Positions 10,762 to 21,600 of a DNA stretch of 64,000 nt are shown piece by piece (positions within the stretch are counted from its first letter, which is position 1; each line of letters starts with the position of its first letter). The notes under the pieces are model-generated. The model did no database searches, was not told the origin of the DNA, and saw only the letters and a list, made by a program, of their open reading frames with translations. Both the position numbers and the translations under genes were made by a program. The stretch is from Lomentospora prolificans (lineage: Eukaryota; Ascomycota; Sordariomycetes; Microascales; Microascaceae). The DNA lies in NCBI GenBank assembly GCA_029532625.1, contig JARFXM010000006.1:3224001-3288000 (forward strand), in the 5' to 3' direction.

Positions 10762-12153
10762 TTAAGCAAAACCAAGGTAATGCTTGATCATAAGCACAAC
10801 GTAGGCCCTGATAGTATTCAACGCGGTCCAGACCCAGCCCAGGCCGATCAGGCCAACCAATCGATTCAACAACAGAAACTTTCTTGCATAGAATAGCGCA
10901 TCCTGATCTCTCTCTTCCAACGTTATCTCCCCGCGCCAGACCTTTTCCATCTGCCAGCAATGCCGGGCTGCATGTTCTGATGCCATGGCCAGGTGGGTCG
11001 TGAATGTCGTAAACGCATCCCCGACGAGTATGACGTGGCCGTCGTGGAAGCTCGCCAAACTGCTGTCCGTCTGTCCCACCTTGGTGACGAAAGGCTTGGC
11101 AGTTTTGGAGACCACCTCTGCGATCGGGCCAGTCATCTGCGATACGGTACGGCTAAGATGGCGGGCCCAAACATCGGGGTTGACGAGACCCTGTGAAACA
11201 GTGGTGTTGTGGAGTTTACCATGAATGTCAGTAAATATAGCACGACATTCATCAGACGTGTCATCTATTGGGTAATACCAGACCCAGTTGATAAGTCGCC
11301 TCCCTGGGTCAACGTGGCCACTCTCAGTGGGAATGATGTAACTATTTCACGTTAGAATGAAACATTCCCAGCTGGGTGGTGCGTGTAGGCTTCTCACTTC
11401 ACAAAGTATGACCCCTTCGTTATCGAGAAGTAGACCCTGTTAGAAAAGTAATCGACGGTAGCCTCTGAAACCTGGCTTTCCGGTACCGTGCCTCGCCAAG
11501 CAATGTAGCCGGCGTAGTCTACCTTTGTCGGCGTTTGCAGAATTTTCCTAACTGTCGAACGTACTCCGTCCGCCCCAATAACCATCTCCGCGGAGAGTGA
11601 CCCACTTTCTCCTGTGCTGACATCTATGAAGTGCGTCGTCACAATGCCCCGTTCTCGATCGTAATCCAGACCAGTGACACGTTTCCCAGGCCAATATTCG
11701 GCCTTTCCATCACCATCCTTTGGCCCTGGTGGATTTGGCACCGCTTCTGATTTCATCCCGTCGAAGTTGGCCCTCAGGATCAGGTACAGACAACCCCAGT
11801 TGCTCATGTGGTGAGGCCATACTTTGTTGAAAATCCGAAGTCGCTTCCGCCACGCGAAACTTATAAACCCGGTCGGGATTGCTGCTGGTCGGCCTGTGGC
11901 ATCGTATTTTTCTAGCAGTGCGGTGACGCTTGGGCCGATTGCAACACCAGACTCATGGTTGCGCCTGTCGTTTGAGGGATCTTGTTCGAGAACAATGACA
12001 TTGACGCCATTGCGTTTCAACAGAAGGCCTTGCAGCAGCCCCGAGACAGAGCCTCCAACCTAGTATCTAGGTTAATGAAACTTGCATAGACTCTTTAGTG
12101 TGGAAGGTGGCAACTAAGTGACATACAATCACAACACACTTCGGAAACATCAT
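10762..12153 (-). CDS. FAD-dependent monooxygenase (aromatic hydroxylase type)
   Basis: Three exons, 12127-12153, 11398-12059 and 10762-11341, give 422 residues. The tiny first exon encodes nine residues and ends in VVI. Splicing to GTTGGAGGC rebuilds the Rossmann strand KCVVIVGGSVSGL, the FAD-binding dinucleotide motif; without that exon the protein would lack it. Further motifs are GADGVRSTVR (the DG motif contacting FAD and NADPH) and GHVILVGDAFTTF (the GD motif binding the FAD ribityl chain). The second intron has donor GTGAGA at 11397 and acceptor TAG at 11342-11344. Family members hydroxylate aromatic or polycyclic substrates using NAD(P)H and O2, often in secondary metabolism. A hydrophobic C-terminal stretch (LVGLIGLGWVWTAL) suggests membrane association. 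The substrate is unknown. Confidence 0.88.
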
Positions 12154-12779
12154 TAACTGGTAGCTGCTAGTTAAGGAGGAGTGTGAGAATCGTCCCTATC
12201 CCGCAGGACGAAAAACGATGCCAATGAACAGTTATTACATGAAACGGGAAGCGGCATTAATATGTACGGTCTGACATTCCATTTCTAAACCTATTAGTCA
12301 GGCGCTGACAATCCTTCCATCACTCACTCGCCCTGGACCAATCGAGACTACTTCGTATTACTTGTAAGTGCCAGGAGGATGGGAGGATGGCCTCGTGCTT
12401 ATTGCGGGTACGTACCAGGCAGGTGTGGCGTGCTTACGGGGGGTTGAAGACTTTTCCAGGGTATCTCTGCCACCTCGGTCCCGAAATATCGTCAGCCAGC
12501 CCCAGACGCGTCGACCTTAATGACGCGTAGGGAAATCCACGGCGTGACGAGCCACAGCCAAAACATCCAGTGTCAAATTGTGCATTGTGTTGATACAAAA
12601 CAACGTAAAAGAAATTCGAACGGCTTCTTTTTTTTTCCGTGTAATTCCAATTGCAACTTCAATCGAAGCCCGGTAACCTGGCCGTTCAGTGAAGATAAAC
12701 TTGTCTCTGTAACCATTCCTATGCGGGCTAAGTGCATGTCCAATATCAAGGCACATACGAAGGTAGGAACCCTCGACAA

Positions 12780-12835
<56 letters not shown>

Positions 12836-14116
12836 TTTTGCAACCCGGCAATATTGCTTGGTGGCCACTCGAGTTCTTCCTAGCCTGTGACGAACGTGTA
12901 ATCTCCACTGCCGATCGTTGTTGTCCGTCATCCTGGTTGTGGCGTTTAGGGGGCACCCTGACGCGAGTTGTCATCTCAGACCCTTGGATCTTCCAGTCCA
13001 GCTTCCGTCTTTCCTCGACCCTCGCCAACCCCGGGGAGCAAACGCCGTGGTGTAAATGAGATAGGCATTAGCGACCATAAAATCGTCGGCCGGACTGTTC
13101 CTGGGCATCTGAGGTGGCGCGAGGGGATCTACGCCAGTCACCGAGCTGCGCTTGCTTTGTCGTGTAGAAGAAGCCTTGATCATCATGAGGTTACCCCCTT
13201 ATCTAGCCACAAGCATATACTTTCCCACTGCGCTTAAAGCTGCTTCTTGTCACCGAATGTGTTGTCTAGGTACCGAGGCGCGATGACTGAGCGGCAGTCC
13301 ATCGTGCCTTGGGCCGCCCTATGCGTTCGTCCGGTTGCGCGGGCATGTTGAGGACGGTTGTGGGACCCACCCCTCCAGCCTCGATTTGATCCGCGGCCAG
13401 ATCGTGTAACCAGGTGTGAGGAAGGCAGCAGTGTGTCGTGCAAGAAATTTGCAGTCGAGGCGAAGGCTTCGACACCTCCTGTCCAACCCAGATGCTCATC
13501 GCGCTGCAAGCAATCTGTCGGTATAGAAATGGGATAACCACGCATCGACCAGGCGGTGTTCTCGTACAATTTATTGATCATTGCTGGCGTGCGACGGTTT
13601 GAACTTTCCTGTCCGGCGCAGGTCAGAGTCGATAATAACTAACAATTCCTGTAAAATCGGCAATCGACGCAGGCATCGTCGTACCTGTTGATTTCCGCGT
13701 ACCTGGACCGGAAAAGATGATGCTACCACATGCTCTAGCATGGCTATCATATCTCTTCAAGGACGTTAATTGTAGCGCCTCTGCCTGTGATTAGGCCGTT
13801 AAACAAAGGACGTCGAACCAAGCCGTCTGACCCAAAAATACTCCCATCAGTTCTTTGTCCATTCCAGAAGGGCGGCATGCAATGGTTGGCTCTAAGCTCG
13901 CCATATTCGGAATCTCGGCGCTGTCTCGCCAAGCGCCAGTGGCGATGCAACCAATCAGATACCCTTGTCAGTCTCTGAATCGTCTCAGCAAAGCCAACGA
14001 TTGGCAACTGTTTCGCCTGTTTGGTTTCGGTTCTCGACCGTCTCAAGGCAAATTGGCGCTCTTTATCGACGATTCTATAATTATCGGGCATCGACAGATT
14101 CTTTGTCGAGATGCAG
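12154..14116. other. Gene-free stretch of about 2 kb
   Basis: No family-like protein was found on either strand. Open frames at 12520-13059, 12573-13028, 13234-13581 and 13747-14091 either run through the low-complexity tract or have no conserved features. The stretch contains the TA/T-run at 12786-12839. Confidence 0.5.
12786..12839. repeat. TA dinucleotide repeat joined to a poly-T run
   Basis: About 16 TA units from 12786 to 12818 run directly into 22 consecutive T residues ending at 12839. This is a simple-sequence tract, likely length-variable. The poly-T could be the tail of an old minus-strand retroposed sequence, but I see no element next to it. Confidence 0.9.
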
Positions 14117-14123
14117 TATAAAA
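14117..14123 (+). promoter_or_regulatory. TATA box upstream of the MARVEL-like gene
   Basis: TATAAAA lies 287 bp before the ATG at 14410 and is followed by a CT-rich leader. The distance implies a long 5' untranslated region, perhaps with an intron. Confidence 0.4.
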
Positions 14124-14409
14124 CCCCAGAGATGAGACGAGCGCTTTCTCCAAAGGTCTCATCTCGCCAGGCTGCATTCTCTCTTCAAGTTCTCTTCATT
14201 TCCATTCTTGGCATCACGTGTGCGTTTAATTACCACGACCTTTATTTGACCCTGTTTTCTTTTTTTATCCCTTGACGACGACGTGGAACAGCATCGAATC
14301 ATCACGAGACGTTCCGGGTGAGCTGGACTCATCGATTCTCATTCATTATACAGCCTGCATAAGATATAAATATAACAACACTCCTTTGCCAACAATCGAA
14401 ATCATCGCC

Positions 14410-15150
14410 ATGGGCAAGCTCTCCACTGCTATCAAGGCCGGTCAGACTGCCGTCGAACTCACAAACAACGCGAAAACCCTCGCCGGAGCTGCCCAATCCT
14501 TCAAATCCGCTGACAAGGAGGAGCTCGGCCGCGCTGCGGGGCGTCATGCCTTCAACGAGGGCGCCGACATCGGCAAGACGGCCGGGAAGACCTGGCTCAA
14601 GACTTTCGAAGTCATCCCACGAATGGTCTGCCGCGGCCTGCAATTCCTCTTCGCCATCATCGCCTGCGGCTTCTACGGTAACCGCGTCGATGCGGACCGA
14701 AAAGATGGCGACGGCTACTCGCCCGAGTGGATCTTTGCCATTCTCATCGCCAGCATTTCTGCCGTGACAGCAGTGCTTTTCATCGCTGCCGCACCCCTCA
14801 GTGCGCTCCCTTTTGTCGGAAGCAAGCTCAAGATGTGCAAGACGTACCGAGCCTTTACTTGGGACGCCGGTTTGTTCATTGCGTGGATCGTGGTATTCGG
14901 CCTCTTTGCCGGGCTATTCCTGCACCGCGATGGAGATGATGAGGAGTACAAGGGGAGCAGCACCAGTGCCATGAAGGTTGCTGTCTGGGTTGACCTCGTC
15001 AACTCTCTCCTCTGGCTTGCCTCGGCCATCTATGGCTGCGTCAAGACTTTCCTGGGCGAAAAGGTGGACCACATCACGGACAAGGCGGGCCACAAGCTGT
15101 TTACTAAAAAGCAAGAACACACCAAGGATAACTACGCCGAGAGCGTGTAA
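14410..15150 (+). CDS. Four-transmembrane MARVEL-like membrane protein
   Basis: A single exon from the ATG at 14410, preceded by ATCGCC, gives 246 residues. In-frame codons continue upstream to 14272, but the N terminus MGKLSTAIKAGQTAVE fits a normal start. Residues 1-70 form an Ala/Lys-rich amphipathic region. Four membrane segments follow at about 76-90, 107-130, 154-171 and 189-211, with a Lys-rich cytosolic tail ending in DNYAESV. The arrangement fits fungal MARVEL-type proteins of the plasma membrane or eisosome, which organise membrane domains rather than catalyse reactions. This assignment rests on topology and overall look, not on an invariant motif. The charged loop HRDGDDEEYKG lies between helices 3 and 4. 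Confidence 0.72.
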   Translation: MGKLSTAIKAGQTAVELTNNAKTLAGAAQSFKSADKEELGRAAGRHAFNEGADIGKTAGKTWLKTFEVIPRMVCRGLQFLFAIIACGFYGNRVDADRKDGDGYSPEWIFAILIASISAVTAVLFIAAAPLSALPFVGSKLKMCKTYRAFTWDAGLFIAWIVVFGLFAGLFLHRDGDDEEYKGSSTSAMKVAVWVDLVNSLLWLASAIYGCVKTFLGEKVDHITDKAGHKLFTKKQEHTKDNYAESV

Positions 15151-15638
15151 GCGGGTACTACATTCTTACTACCATTTCCCTTTGTTGCCATGTACTTCCT
15201 ATACCCTACAACGCTGCAGGAATTTGCACTTGCGGCCTAATCAAGATTTACCCTCATGTTTGTAGTTGATATTAATAGACGACATAAACAATTGTCCTTC
15301 CAATCTCTCGACCCATTCCAAAAATTCAGCTCTCGCTCAGGCCACTGGCAGTTTTGAGACTGTAATTTGAACATCTTGGCCGTTTACTGTGCACCAATGC
15401 ATCGGTTGCTGAATTGGCTGGGCGGACGGAAGGAATCACCTTTGGCAGGGACGATTGGCCTCTGCCGCTATATGCAAATATGCAAATAGCGTGCTTTCCC
15501 ATCACCCATGCTCCACATATATGCAAATTTATCCTCTCAAGACAATTATAACAATAAGGACTTGTTGTGCGAGGTCCTGGTTAGTTGCCCCAAGCCCTTT
15601 CTTGATGAGCGCCCAAAGGCGCCATACTCGTAACGGTT
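15151..15638. other. Intergenic; 3' region of MARVEL-like gene and upstream of tRNA-Thr
   Basis: No gene was found. A short motif, TATGCAAAT, recurs at about 15471, 15478 and 15520, of unknown meaning. Confidence 0.45.
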
Positions 15639-15718
15639 GCCCTTATGGCCAAGCGGTAAGGCGTTTGGCTCGTACCCATGACACCAAAAGATCCTCGGTT
15701 CGAATCCGAGTGAGGGCA
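15639..15718 (+). tRNA. tRNA-Thr (anticodon CGU) with an 8-nt intron
   Basis: A full cloverleaf can be drawn. The acceptor stem GCCCTTA pairs with TGAGGGC. The D arm is GCC/GGC, the anticodon stem TTTGG/CCAAA, and the T arm CTCGG-TTCGAAT-CCGAG, with discriminator A at 15718. The anticodon loop is CTCGTA followed, after an 8-nt intron (CCCATGAC) at the canonical position 37/38, by A. The anticodon is therefore CGU, reading ACG. GGTTCGAATCC forms the internal B box. The gene lies 284 bp from the 3' end of the first HET gene. Confidence 0.92.
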
Positions 15719-15723
15719 TTCAA

Positions 15724-15728
15724 TTTTT
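15724..15728 (+). terminator. RNA polymerase III terminator of tRNA-Thr
   Basis: A run of five T residues lies six bases after the discriminator base of the tRNA gene, the standard Pol III stop. Confidence 0.8.
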
Positions 15729-16001
15729 GGTACTTATCCTAATCAACCCTGATACCGGGGTCATTCTTTTGTTTTTGCTTTACTCTTCATGTTCCTTTCT
15801 TTTTTTTCAAGGTCGGGTGATGCAATCTCAGCTAGGTGAACCATACAACTAGGTATAATTCCATATTTGAAGACGCCGCTTGTGTCCCTGATTTCTTCAC
15901 TTGCCATTCCATTCTCGAGTCACAGTCGAAGATTACTACAGGGATATCCTCAATATTAACTAAACTAGGGCTTGAGTGCACCTGAATATTATAGCCATAG
16001 G

Positions 16002-17978
16002 CTATTCAACTAAAATCGTCGAGATCTGGGATTCTCCAGTGACCGCTTCCCCGTCCATTATTGTATGTACATAGGCCTCTCCAATCAATCGGAGCTTCTC
16101 CCCAACAGTCTTCTTGCGAAAAAGGAAAGGGACACTCGCTCCTAGAATGAGAACCACGAGGTCGCCCGGCTCTACATGTGAGGGGCCTATTCCAATCAAT
16201 CCACCAGCCGTAGAAAATGGGCGACGCCTCTGTGCGATCAAGCCTAGCTGATAACTATAATCCATTAAATCTAAATGTGAAAATGTCGTCTTCGTTACCA
16301 TACCTATATCACTGGCGTCAACGCCGTCCACGAGCCGGTTTACAATATTTTCAGTGAGCCTGGTTTTGGTTTCGCCGTGCCTCATATCTTGATCTGCCAC
16401 CGCGGTGCGCCAGACTGCTCGAAGCTGCGCGGCCTTATCGTGGCCCAAAGTGGGTCGTGAAAGCTCCTCCAAATCGTAGAACCAGTGCGCCATATGGTCT
16501 GAATCCCAAACACGACCGGTTTGCTGTACCTCATCTAATACTATCGCATCCAACGAGAGTATGGTCTTTCCTGGCTTTGCCCCTTCTTTGAAAAAATCAC
16601 ATCTGCATCGCGAGTCCCCTGAAGCGGAAAAGTTTGGTTGGAGGACGGAAATGACAGGTCTTTTTCGTCTTAGCAAGCCCCTTTGTTGAAGAGTAGACCT
16701 CTCCCAAGTCCGGCTTAGATCTGGAACCCAGGAGGGAAGGGGGTCTTTGTCGCTGCAATTACGAGTACATTGAGATAGAATTTCAAGGTAACCGTGTCTA
16801 ATCAGCATCTCGGCTGTATGGGTGTATACGTCGCGGTAAGTTTTGGAGTAATCCGGTATTATACCAAGTTCGGTCGCGTCCGAAGCAATGCCCAACAGGG
16901 AGAATACTTTATCTCTAGGATCGGTTGCCTTGAACTGGTAGATATGGCGAATGAGGGTGACAAATTGGTATTTTCTCGCGGATCCGGATCTTCTTAGTTT
17001 CAGCTCGATTATTGGGTTTGCCGTAGGGATAGAGGACATCGCCTCTCTGGTTCTTGTGCAGTCATGCGGTCTTTGGGCCGTCGCCCTTTCGGCATCGAGT
17101 AATAGCTGGTAGTGCGCATAGTTCCTCACAAGTCTCAATGAATGATGCAAGTGGTCTTCGGATACGACCAAGTGGCCGCACATGAACTGGAGCTCTTTTC
17201 CCAGGACTACCTCCTGCACTGTCCAGGTACGCGTCCAGTAAGTACGGCTAAATAACTGGTGTAATCCGGTGACGGCGCTGAGAGAGTCACTGGGGTCCCA
17301 TCCATCGAACTCATGGGATAGCGTGCGGAGAAACTCAACTAGCTCTGGGTTCATGCCTTCTCCTCCACCCTGGTCTAGCTCCTTGAGGGCATTTCGAAGA
17401 CGAAGTTTTGGCTCCGAGCCGATGCCAAGTTTGTGCGCGAGGCCGCCGTAGTGCGCCATCCATTTCATTGCGGCCTCGCTATTTATCGAGGCAGGCCCCA
17501 ACCACGAGATGACGAGGCTAGCCTTAGCATAGACTTGCCCCATCTGCTGCACCTGTTCGCTCTTCTCTTCGTCGTCGTTCTGATTGATGCAGATGGCATC
17601 TATCCAAAGAACCCGCGCGTCTTTTCTCAAGCGAAGATGCTGAAGGCTAATCTCTAGGTTCTCCGTTGCCTGAAACACGGCACCATTGACCAGGATGGGC
17701 CGTTTGTTATTCGCATCTCCCCAAGCGTACGAAAGTGCCACGTAAGCTGGAGGGTCGTCCAGGGAAATTTCGGTCATCGTGCACGATACTAAAGAGCCCT
17801 GGTCCATTGCACTCTCGCTTGGTGTAGACGGCGAGGCATGGCTAACAAGGTCGGGTTGAAGCTGGATTATACGGATTCTCCTTTGCCCCGGGGTTAGAGG
17901 CTGGTGAACGAAGGATGGCGGGGATACTTGATTGTTGCGGGGGGTACGCGTCTCCGTGGAGGTGTTTGTGATTAACAT
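16002..17978 (-). CDS. HET-domain heterokaryon incompatibility protein
   Basis: One uninterrupted exon gives 658 residues. The HET domain occupies roughly residues 79-230. It shows the three classic blocks: YVALSYAWGD at 79-88, RVLWIDAICINQND at 122-135 with the following EQVQQMG, and a C-terminal block around YWTRTWTVQEVV. Downstream the chain has the usual variable region with ATDPRDKVFSLLGIA (a conserved HET-protein segment) and a C-terminal tail (VEPGDLVVLILGASVPFLFR) typical of this subgroup. Family members trigger cell death when incompatible hyphae fuse; the HET domain is related to TIR. Whether this copy is active in recognition is not known. It has no repeat domain. A tRNA gene lies just past its 3' end. 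Confidence 0.93.
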   Translation of the reverse strand: MLITNTSTETRTPRNNQVSPPSFVHQPLTPGQRRIRIIQLQPDLVSHASPSTPSESAMDQGSLVSCTMTEISLDDPPAYVALSYAWGDANNKRPILVNGAVFQATENLEISLQHLRLRKDARVLWIDAICINQNDDEEKSEQVQQMGQVYAKASLVISWLGPASINSEAAMKWMAHYGGLAHKLGIGSEPKLRLRNALKELDQGGGEGMNPELVEFLRTLSHEFDGWDPSDSLSAVTGLHQLFSRTYWTRTWTVQEVVLGKELQFMCGHLVVSEDHLHHSLRLVRNYAHYQLLLDAERATAQRPHDCTRTREAMSSIPTANPIIELKLRRSGSARKYQFVTLIRHIYQFKATDPRDKVFSLLGIASDATELGIIPDYSKTYRDVYTHTAEMLIRHGYLEILSQCTRNCSDKDPLPSWVPDLSRTWERSTLQQRGLLRRKRPVISVLQPNFSASGDSRCRCDFFKEGAKPGKTILSLDAIVLDEVQQTGRVWDSDHMAHWFYDLEELSRPTLGHDKAAQLRAVWRTAVADQDMRHGETKTRLTENIVNRLVDGVDASDIGMVTKTTFSHLDLMDYSYQLGLIAQRRRPFSTAGGLIGIGPSHVEPGDLVVLILGASVPFLFRKKTVGEKLRLIGEAYVHTIMDGEAVTGESQISTILVE

Positions 17979-18600
17979 CCCGGCTCAAATCTCCCAAGGG
18001 TGCGAGCGCGATTAAAGGAATGCGGTGAATGAGTTATTACTCCTTTACAGCAAGCTGCGGAATGGGTTTTCAGGGAGAGGTCGATTACACAAGAGCAAAT
18101 GAGTGCTGGCGTACTTCGTATTAATAAAGGTAATAAACATCAAGGGCGGATAAGGCGGATTGTGGGACGTGACACGAAGCCTGTCTTCAATCTCGCTTCC
18201 CGACCAATCTCTTTGCACAGCCGACGTTATCTGCAGAAACCCTGCTTAACCTAAAGACATGTTCCGCATCCTCATTCTCCATTGTGCTGCAGTTCATGAG
18301 AGGATCGTGACTAGCATAGCGTCGGAAGCGTGAAACATTGATTGGTTCTCAGATGAGAAATGGTCATAACTGGCAGAATGAATACCAATCACCAGGCGAC
18401 TTCTGCCTAACGGCGGAGTAAATGTAAAAAAGCTGGGCCAGGCTCTGGGGCTGTACGATTGATGGGGGAGGAAGCCGGCGAATTATCGGGCGGTGTTCGG
18501 TGCCCGCAAGTGCGCGGCTTGAGAACGCAATTCGAGAAACGCCCAGCTGCGCAGGTAGGATATATTTCCGCGGCATTCCATCGGGTATTTCTAGTTACCT
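17979..18600. other. Intergenic; upstream of HET gene, left flank of the LINE insertion
   Basis: Holds the HET promoter on the minus strand. No further gene was recognised. The sequence up to 18600 is not RIP-like, in contrast to the element that starts after 18615. Confidence 0.45.
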
Positions 18601-18615
18601 TTCAAATCCTCAGAA
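18601..18615 (+). repeat. Left copy of the 15-bp target-site duplication of the LINE
   Basis: TTCAAATCCTCAGAA is present here and again, identical, at 23779-23793, on either side of the retrotransposon. The exact match at the element borders marks a target-site duplication. Confidence 0.85.
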
Positions 18616-21600
18616 CAACAACTTTAATATACGCAACTTTAATATACGCATACGGAACTTTAATATACGCATACGCAAAAACGATTGATCACCAAGAAAA
18701 CACACCTACATGCTCCCGAACGCACGCCCACAGCGGGTATTAACTAGCTGCCCGGCCTCCTACGCAGAGCCGGCGGCGGATTGCAGCGATATGCAGCTCG
18801 ACAAGCCCACCACCTCACCACCCTATATGCCTCTACACCCTCATACTGCTACACCCCTAATACTACCTGTGATCACAGTAACTACCCTCCCTTAAGAAGC
18901 GTTCAACGATGTGTTCGAAGGATGCCCAGACTTACCAGCCCTGCTAACACTGTCTCCCCCCCTCCTATCCTGCCACGCCCACACTCACCCATACCTGTTA
19001 CTATCCTGTTATACTCCTATAAACACTACTACATCCTCGCCCCTCCTGACTATACTACTAGTAGTGCTAGTCACCCTTATTAACTACTATGGCCTCCTGA
19101 ACAATATTAATAATACCTTTGAACATATCTACCAGGTCCTCCTAGTAGATATATTCAAGTAGATCTAGTTAGTAATCAATAGCTTTATTAGTACTATACC
19201 AGCCTATTTCACCTGCCCCCCCCCCTCTTATATTGATATCTTAACCCCCCTAACTATCCCCTCCTTAGTCCTAACCCCTTTTTCCTCTTACTTAGAGATT
19301 ACCTTATCTTGTACCTCTACTAGCTAATCTCCCTACCCTACCCCTACCTAGGGTAGCTAGAGACCCCCTATAACTACTACTACTACTACTATTAACTATA
19401 AACTAGAGACTACTAATAGGATCTATAAGATAATCCTTAAGATAAGTAAGACCCCCCTAGAGAACTGCCTCTCTAATAGTACCTTCTAGCAAGCTATAAA
19501 CTAAGCTATAGCATATATCCTGGACAGGAAAGATGTTAGCCACTTCTGTATACTCCCTAGTAGGGATATAGTTATTGTATTCGAACCTGGATGTGAAGGT
19601 TAGTTCTGAAAAGACTGCTTATGGCTTGATTACCTCTGTATTGAACCCTTAGTCTCTAGCCTAAGTGTTGTAGCCTGCTCTGTTAGCCTTGATACCCTGG
19701 AATGCTAAGACCTAGCCTCTGCTATCTCTGCCTATTATAATATTACTGTTACTAATACCTATTATATAGTCTGGGAAGGGGCTATGACTGGCTCCCTCTG
19801 GATCACCCTTGTAACTATAGAAGAAGCTGCTGCCCTTATCTAGGATAGGGTGATTATTAACTATGAGCACTACTATATTCATGCCTATAAGCCCCCTATG
19901 GGACTGCCCCTCTGCTTCTACTGTAGCTTATGGAACTATATAGCCCACTGATGCACCTAGAACTAATGTTGCGCCTATTGTAGCCTAGGGTATGAGACCT
20001 AGGCCTATACTACCCCCTCTGATAAGAGAAGGTGCCTGAACTGCTAGAGAGACTATACTGCCTTCTCCTGTAGCTGCCCCTTTGCTAAGGGTGGCTGATG
20101 TGAGCCCTAGACTAATATAAGACCCCCCCTACTACTATCTCTGGCCTTATAGCTAATGGTAAATGCCCCTGCCTAGACTCCCCTATACCTGAGCTGGCCC
20201 TAGTAAATGGTATTACTAATACTAGCTATAGCCCTACCCCCCCCTATATCTAATATTAGGAAACCTAAAAGTAACTATATGGAATATTAACTCTAGCTAG
20301 ATATGTATGATAGTGGTGCTCTAGGGGGATGCTGATATTCTCTTTATCTAAGAACCCAGTTGGAACAGGCTCTGTGAGCCTAGAGGCTCCCTTGTAGGTA
20401 AATATATGAAGATCTGGAATAATAGTAATAGCACTGCCTACATCTCTAGGTCTATACCCCTAGCCTAATGGGACTACTAACTTAGAACTAACTGGATCTA
20501 GGTTACCCTGAACCCAGAGTCTATAGACCTGATATACCTCTTTAGTATCTATAGCCTATGCTACTATAATAACTAGGAATGGATATTGCCCCTATAGACC
20601 CTATAGAGACCCGCCTCAGGCTGTATTGCCCTCCTAGGTGACCTCAATGTACACCACCTACTATGGGACTGCCACAGCCATACGAACCACCCTGGCGAGA
20701 CCCTCGCCAACCTTGCCGCAGCCTGGGGCCTGGAGCTGCTCACACCGCCCAGCACTACCACGTGGCGCAGCAGCGGATGCTGTACTGACTACCGCCCTTC
20801 TACTCTTGACCTAATCTGGGCTACCCTGCACACCTAAGCTAGCTACCTTGGGGCCAACCCCTGGCCAGGCTTAGACTACTAGTCCTAGACCTGCGAGATA
20901 CTATTTACTAAGACTAAACTACTGTTCTATAGATATACCTAGGCCTATATAGACTGGGGCTATGCTAGTACCCTAGCTAATAAGATTATCTAGATACCTC
21001 CCCTAGCTACTACCCCCCTAGAACTTAAGAGCTAGACCTAGATCCTTATAAAGTAAACAGACACTATCGCCTGCGCTACCACCCCCCTGAAGGGATGGCC
21101 CAGGGGCTGATGCTTCCTTGGGTGGGACTTATCAGCTATGTAGTCCACTGAATGGCTCTGCTGAGCAGAATGCACCTTCTACTAAAGCCCCTTTATAGTA
21201 GAAGGCCTTAAATAGGTTAAAGAGGCCTAAAGAATCTAAAGGTAGACCCTATACTAGTACTCTAACTGCCACTAGAGAGACCTTCTAATATCAGCCTATA
21301 ACTATAATACGATACTATAGTAACTTGAGAAATGGGCCTGGCTCTATAGCTATACTCTAACCCCCCCCCCCTAAGCTCCTACTACTTAGAGGGACTAATA
21401 GTACCCCCTAACTATCCTTTAGGGGTAAAGTGTCTACCCTAGTAGAGAGGTTCTTCCTATAGCCTAATATGGAATAGCCCCCCTAACCTATAGCCTACCT
21501 ACTAGGTCAAGCTGAGATATTCATACCCTAGACTATCACTCTAGAAGATATCAGCGCTATAGTATACTCCACATCACTATAGAAGGCTGCTAGCCCGGAC

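Noticed and set aside
8597..12153. Decarboxylase, monooxygenase and nearby genes as a secondary-metabolite cluster
   Set aside because: No polyketide synthase, NRPS, terpene synthase, transporter or pathway regulator is adjacent.
12520..13059. Overlapping open frames of 151-179 codons on both strands
   Set aside because: They run through the TA/poly-T tract (Tyr-Ile and poly-Phe or poly-Lys) and have no family features or start context.
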